Source of the DNA: JADKCL01 sp046050405 | GTDB taxonomy: Bacteria; Bacteroidota; Bacteroidia; J057; JADKCL01 | Reading direction: 5' to 3' | DNA: 17,846 nt | Assembly: GCA_046050405.1 (NCBI GenBank) | Contig: JBJOPY010000195.1 | Coordinates: 1-17,846 of the forward strand | In this document: positions 14,807 to 17,846 of the stretch, one piece after another | Layout of the letters: each line of letters begins with the position of its first letter | Numbering within the stretch: the first letter of the stretch is position 1 | Notes under the pieces: model-generated | What the model was told of the DNA's origin: nothing | Database searches by the model: none | The model's input: only the letters and a program-made list of their open reading frames with translations | Translations under genes and position numbers: made by a program

Positions 14807-15387
14807 GACTATGAGGATAACTTCTTTGAACGGAATTGTATTCGGGATCTAGCCCGCAAGAATCGTGCAGATCGCCGATTCACAGCCAGAAGTCCTGCCA
14901 CATCCTCCGAATCAGTGCCCAAAAGGATGCCTGTGGTGGATCGGCATGGATCCAGGGCGCGGAATTTAGTTTCGCATCCATTTTCAGGGGCGGCCAGGAC
15001 TGGCAGGGTGGTGTGGCAAATTGGCAGTCCTGCAACAAATTTTGACAGCCGGGGTGCGGTCAGGCGTGGCGCCCAGTGCCCGCTACCTCGCCGCTGAACC
15101 CAACGGCCCCTATGACTGGCCCTCAGTTGCAACGATGGATTTGCGGTGCGGAAAGGATCCCGTGTGACAATGGGAGAGGGGCTTCGCCCCCGGCCTGTGC
15201 CTGTAGGGCACCCGTTTTTCCCTCGGCTGGCCCTCCCCGTAGCACTCATTCAGGGTGTACCGGGGCAGACCCCACCAGACCGGGGATCGGCAGTGAAGGC
15301 GGTGGAGGACCGAAACGGCGGAACATCTGCATCCCCGTGCAAATAGAATCCCTTCCCAGAGGATGCTGGCCATGCCAGCGATTCACT
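14807..15387. other. GC-rich gene-free stretch with small hairpins
   Basis: About 580 bases between the phasin-like start and the SPFH terminator hold no convincing gene; the open frames across it have Arg/Pro/Ser-rich compositions typical of GC-rich noncoding DNA. Visible structures: GGGGC-TTC-GCCCC (15178-15190), GTGCC...GGCAC (15198-15212) and GCTGGC-CAT-GCCAGC (15364-15378). The style resembles dispersed intergenic elements of Saprospiria-like genomes, but I cannot confirm copies elsewhere. The promoter of the phasin-like gene must lie at its left end; no clear TAnnTTTG box was found. Confidence 0.4.
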
Positions 15388-15426
15388 GGAAATGCAAAGG
15401 CCGCCCGGCATCATGCGGGCGGCCTT
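15388..15426 (-). terminator. Rho-independent terminator of the SPFH gene
   Basis: Perfect 11-bp stem AAGGCCGCCCG / CGGGCGGCCTT with an 8-base loop, 24 bases after the SPFH stop. On the minus strand it is followed by TTTGCATTT. Confidence 0.85.
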
Positions 15427-15450
15427 GCTTGTCTTCGGGCTGCGGGTGCC

Positions 15451-16455
15451 TTACAGCTTGGCGAGCAGCTCCTGCTTCTTCTTGTTGAATTCTTCCTCCG
15501 TCAAAACCCCCGAGGTTTTCAGGTCGGCCAAATCCTTCAAGGTTTTCATGATATCCTCCTTGCCAGGGGAAGAAGGCGCACCCTGGTTGCCTTGGGCGTT
15601 TTGCTGTTGGGACATGTTCTGCATCATCATGTTCGCCATCATCATGCCCGCCATGTCCATCCCGCTTCCGCCGTGCTTGGCGGCATCTTCCATGGCCTTG
15701 GCCTGTTGGAATTGTTGGAACTTGTTCAGGTCGCCGACCATGTTCATCTGCGTATTTTTGCGGAGGAACTCGTTGACTTCCGGAGGCAGGGAGATGCTCT
15801 GGATCTGAAAATCGGTGATGTCGAGACCGAAAGAGGTGAAGTACTCCTGGATGCGCGGCATCAGAGCCTTGGTGAATTCCGTCTTCTGGGACTGCAGCTG
15901 GACAAAGGACAACCCTGACTCGGCCATTTCGGCGACGACTTCCGTGAAGCGATCGACGATCTTGCCCCTCAGTGTGCCTTCCAGTTCGCTGACTTGCACG
16001 TTCGGATCCGTGCCGGCGAACTCCTTGAAGAATCTGCCAGCATCCGAGACGCGGAAGTTGAAGGCACCGAAGGCGCGGATCTCCACCTGGCCGAATTTCG
16101 CATCCGGGATGTACACAGGTGTCGGTGTACCCCATTTGAGGTCGGTGAACTGCCTGGTATTGACAAAGTAGATGTCCACTTTGAAAGGGGACTCGAAGCC
16201 AAACTTCCAAGACCTTAGGGAGGTCATGATCGGCATGTTCCGGGTGGTGAGCTCATAGCGGCCCGGCTGGAAAATGTCGGCTGCCGAACCCTCGTTGATC
16301 AGGAGAGCGACCTGTGACTCACGCACCGTGAGCTGCGCACCCATCTTCACCTCCTTGTCCTGGTCAGGGAATTTCCAGATGATCGTATCGCGGGAGGCAT
16401 CCACCCACTCGATGACATCGATAAACTGGCCACGAATAAAGTCAAAAAGTCCCAT
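15451..16455 (-). CDS. SPFH-domain protein with C-terminal SHOCT domain
   Basis: 334 aa, starting at ATG 16453-16455 (MGLFDFIRGQFIDVIEWVD). Residues ~20-235 are the SPFH (band 7/stomatin-like) domain of the 'virion core protein-like' YdjL type, with EGSAADIFQPGRYELTT and the coiled region VSELEGTLRGKIVDRF. Residues 262-290 form a linker rich in Gly, Met and Gln with nine Met between 266 and 281 (GMDMAGMMMANMMMQNM). Residues 302-334 (LKDLADLKTSGVLTEEEF...) are a SHOCT oligomerisation domain. No transmembrane helix is clear. SPFH proteins form large membrane-associated rings; a role in membrane stress or microdomain organisation is inference. It is downstream of the DUF2480 gene on the same strand, but has its own -7 box and terminator. 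Confidence 0.92.
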   Translation of the reverse strand: MGLFDFIRGQFIDVIEWVDASRDTIIWKFPDQDKEVKMGAQLTVRESQVALLINEGSAADIFQPGRYELTTRNMPIMTSLRSWKFGFESPFKVDIYFVNTRQFTDLKWGTPTPVYIPDAKFGQVEIRAFGAFNFRVSDAGRFFKEFAGTDPNVQVSELEGTLRGKIVDRFTEVVAEMAESGLSFVQLQSQKTEFTKALMPRIQEYFTSFGLDITDFQIQSISLPPEVNEFLRKNTQMNMVGDLNKFQQFQQAKAMEDAAKHGGSGMDMAGMMMANMMMQNMSQQQNAQGNQGAPSSPGKEDIMKTLKDLADLKTSGVLTEEEFNKKKQELLAKL

Positions 16456-16487
16456 AATGATTTCTTTCTCTGAGTCTAAATTAAATA

Positions 16488-16495
16488 CAAATTTA
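16488..16495 (-). promoter_or_regulatory. Candidate -7 box for the SPFH gene
   Basis: Minus-strand TAAATTTG matches TAnnTTTG exactly, 32 bases before the SPFH ATG, in the only AT-rich stretch between it and the DUF2480 gene. No -33 TTG at standard spacing. Confidence 0.45.
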
Positions 16496-16504
16496 TTAAA
16501 ATCT

Positions 16505-17029
16505 TCATGCTTTCGCTTTCTCTTTTTTCCAAAGCGGCACTGTGGAGCAGGGTTCCCCGTACATCAGCTTCTCGGCGATGGCCCTGAGCCTCACGATGAA
16601 CTCCACATACGCCGCCTGGGGGATCTCGATCTCGCCGCATCCCTTCACCACGATCTTCTTCCCCTCCCATGCCGAGTAGTCGATGGTGTCCAATGCTTTC
16701 TGCCAAATGGTTTTTTCCAACTCTTCACGGCTACCAAATACGATGGTCTTCGCAAAAGGTTGGAGCTGTATCGCCAGCAGCATCCACGTCCATCCCGGGA
16801 TGATAGCATCCACCGAGCAGAAGAGGTGGACATGTTGCCCTGAGTACTGTGTCCAGTCATGATGGCCGAGCCAATCTCTGAAGTCGGCTTCCTTCAGGAG
16901 CATGCCCCTGAACAGCTGAGGGGCGATGTCGATCCCCACGCGCGGGGCGCCATCATGGTAGTCCGCGAGGTCAATGGAGACCAGCGGACTGAGGGCAACC
17001 TTGTTGACGATCTCTTTTTCCATGTCCAT
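16505..17029 (-). CDS. DUF2480 family protein
   Basis: 174 aa, characteristic of DUF2480, a family essentially restricted to Bacteroidota. Recognisable blocks are EIVNKVALSPLVSIDLADY, LKEADFRDWLGHHDWTQYSG, VHLFCSVDAIIPGWTWMLLA, QPFAKTIVFGSREELE and the C-terminal KIVVKGCGEIEIPQAAYVEF. A CSVDAIIP motif and several His/Cys (H73 region, C156) could bind metal, which is speculation. No signal peptide or helix anchor, so probably cytoplasmic. Start ATG 17027-17029, with ATG 17021-17023 as alternative. Function unknown. It precedes the SPFH gene by 49 bases on the same strand. Confidence 0.9.
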   Translation of the reverse strand: MDMEKEIVNKVALSPLVSIDLADYHDGAPRVGIDIAPQLFRGMLLKEADFRDWLGHHDWTQYSGQHVHLFCSVDAIIPGWTWMLLAIQLQPFAKTIVFGSREELEKTIWQKALDTIDYSAWEGKKIVVKGCGEIEIPQAAYVEFIVRLRAIAEKLMYGEPCSTVPLWKKEKAKA

Positions 17030-17386
17030 GTGCCAGGATCAATGTACGTAATTCCGGGCTCAATAGGAACGGGGGCGGGGGACACTTTGTTTTAACACGT
17101 AGCGTGCCGCGTCCGGGGCATCACCCGTTGCGGGTGTTTGCCTCAGGGCTCCGATCCCCTGCGGCACCATGACACCCGGGTTGGCAATCGGCCGCGCCGA
17201 TGCGCCCAAGCGGTGCCAGTTTCACGTTGCTGGGGCGATTTGACCCGAGGGAGGACATGAATGCGGCCTTGCATTTGGCCGGGAGATTCCGCTTCTCAGG
17301 GTTGCCTCTGCTCCACGGAAATTTCTGTTGGCGGGGGGTGGCATTAGACCCCATCACGGGGAAGGCGTGGCCACCACACGGCCTCC
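17030..17386. other. GC-rich gene-free stretch between hflX and the DUF2480 gene
   Basis: About 357 bases without a supported gene. It contains CACCCG-TTG-CGGGTG (17122-17136) and CCCC-ATCAC-GGGG (17350-17362). Frames across it are Arg/Pro/Ala-rich (for example minus-strand LAPLGRIGAADCQPGCHGAA) and look noncoding. It resembles the 14807-15387 stretch in style, so both may belong to a dispersed intergenic repeat family. Confidence 0.35.
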
Positions 17387-17846
17387 TCATCCCCGCCACT
17401 CCCCCGTTTCACTCTGCTCACGTGCCAAGGCCTCGTAATCGGGCACCTCGGCAAACTTGAAATGCGGGTACTTGTCCTTGTACTCCTGCCGCACCATCTG
17501 TAAAAGAAGGTCCCTGAGGGCGTCCATCTGATATCCTGTGCCCGCTGCCACGAATACCGCCGGGGCATTCTCCCGGGCAATCCAGGTCTTTTCCAGCGCC
17601 TCGCGTTCCTCAGGGGCGAGTCGGTCGATCTTGTTGAAGACGACGATGACGGGCTTCTTATTGGATTCGAGGGATGCCAGCGTTTCGTTGACCACCTGGA
17701 TCTGCTCCTCGAAGCTGGGATGTGAAAGATCGACGACATGGAGCAGGATGTCGCTCTCCCGGACTTCGTCGAGGGTGCTCTTGAAACACTCGACCAGATG
17801 GTGCGGGAGCTTCCGGAGGAAGCCGACGGTATCGCTGAGCAGGAAG
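17387..17846 (-). CDS. hflX: GTPase HflX, C-terminal part (truncated by the window edge)
   Basis: Only the last ~152 codons are present; the gene continues beyond 17846. Reading in, the frame gives FLLSDTVGFLRKLPHHLVE (G3 DTVG), STLDEVRESDILLHVVDLSH, then VIVVFNKIDRLAP (G4 NKID) and VFVAAGTGYQMDAL (G5-like SAK/AAG loop). This is the G domain and tail of HflX, a ribosome-binding GTPase that splits stalled or heat-damaged ribosomes. The C-terminus ends ALAREQSETGEWRG. The N-terminal ATP/nucleotide-binding domain is outside the window. Confidence 0.94.
   Translation of the reverse strand, partial: FLLSDTVGFLRKLPHHLVECFKSTLDEVRESDILLHVVDLSHPSFEEQIQVVNETLASLESNKKPVIVVFNKIDRLAPEEREALEKTWIARENAPAVFVAAGTGYQMDALRDLLLQMVRQEYKDKYPHFKFAEVPDYEALAREQSETGEWRG

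Noticed and set aside
14809..15249. 146-codon minus-strand ORF before the phasin-like gene
   Set aside because: Arg/Ser/Pro-rich with no recognisable fold; likely noncoding GC-rich DNA.

Overview
The window looks like chromosomal DNA of a GC-rich member of the Bacteroidota, probably near the Saprospiria. I infer this from the gene families (a DUF2480 protein, a Bacteroidota-type YebC beginning MGRAFEYRRA, the HupE / M1 peptidase / DUF6702 cluster), from several TAnnTTTG-type -7 promoter boxes, and from the rarity of clear Shine-Dalgarno sites. Genus is not resolvable from sequence alone. No rRNA, tRNA, CRISPR array or intact mobile element was seen.

Layout: 82-3235 (+) is a cell-surface polysaccharide group: a flippase, an overlapping family-4 glycosyltransferase and an unrecognised 152-aa protein. 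3336-4601 holds a divergent Nudix hydrolase (-) and ribonuclease HII (+). 4602-6850 carries a possible 32-codon small gene and an orphan 616-aa beta-rich protein closed by a strong terminator. 7005-7715 is a YebC-family protein. 7795-7995 (-) is a small two-helix membrane protein. 8382-11959 (-) is a conserved hupE / M1 metallopeptidase / DUF6702 cluster. 12630-14806 (-) is an ABC1/UbiB-type kinase behind a phasin-like coiled-coil protein, with a terminator between them. 15451-17029 (-) is an SPFH-SHOCT protein and a DUF2480 protein. The right edge cuts through hflX (-).

The most notable item lies in the apparently empty stretch between hupE and the kinase gene (11960-12629). Reading the minus strand gives the C-terminal part of an Eco29kI-family (GIY-YIG) restriction endonuclease with an in-frame TGA where the family has Trp. 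Four bases further on is the first 36 codons of a C5-cytosine DNA methyltransferase (motif I FSGVGG, motif II VEW), which then stops. This is the scar of a type II restriction-modification system that has lost most of both genes.

Other points worth checking are the orphan 616-aa protein with a transthyretin-like fold signature, a KxGQ-motif variant (KLCQ) in the UbiB-like kinase, a Nudix box lacking its first Glu, and two candidate small ORFs. Two long GC-rich gene-free stretches (14807-15396, 17030-17386) may be family-specific intergenic repeats.
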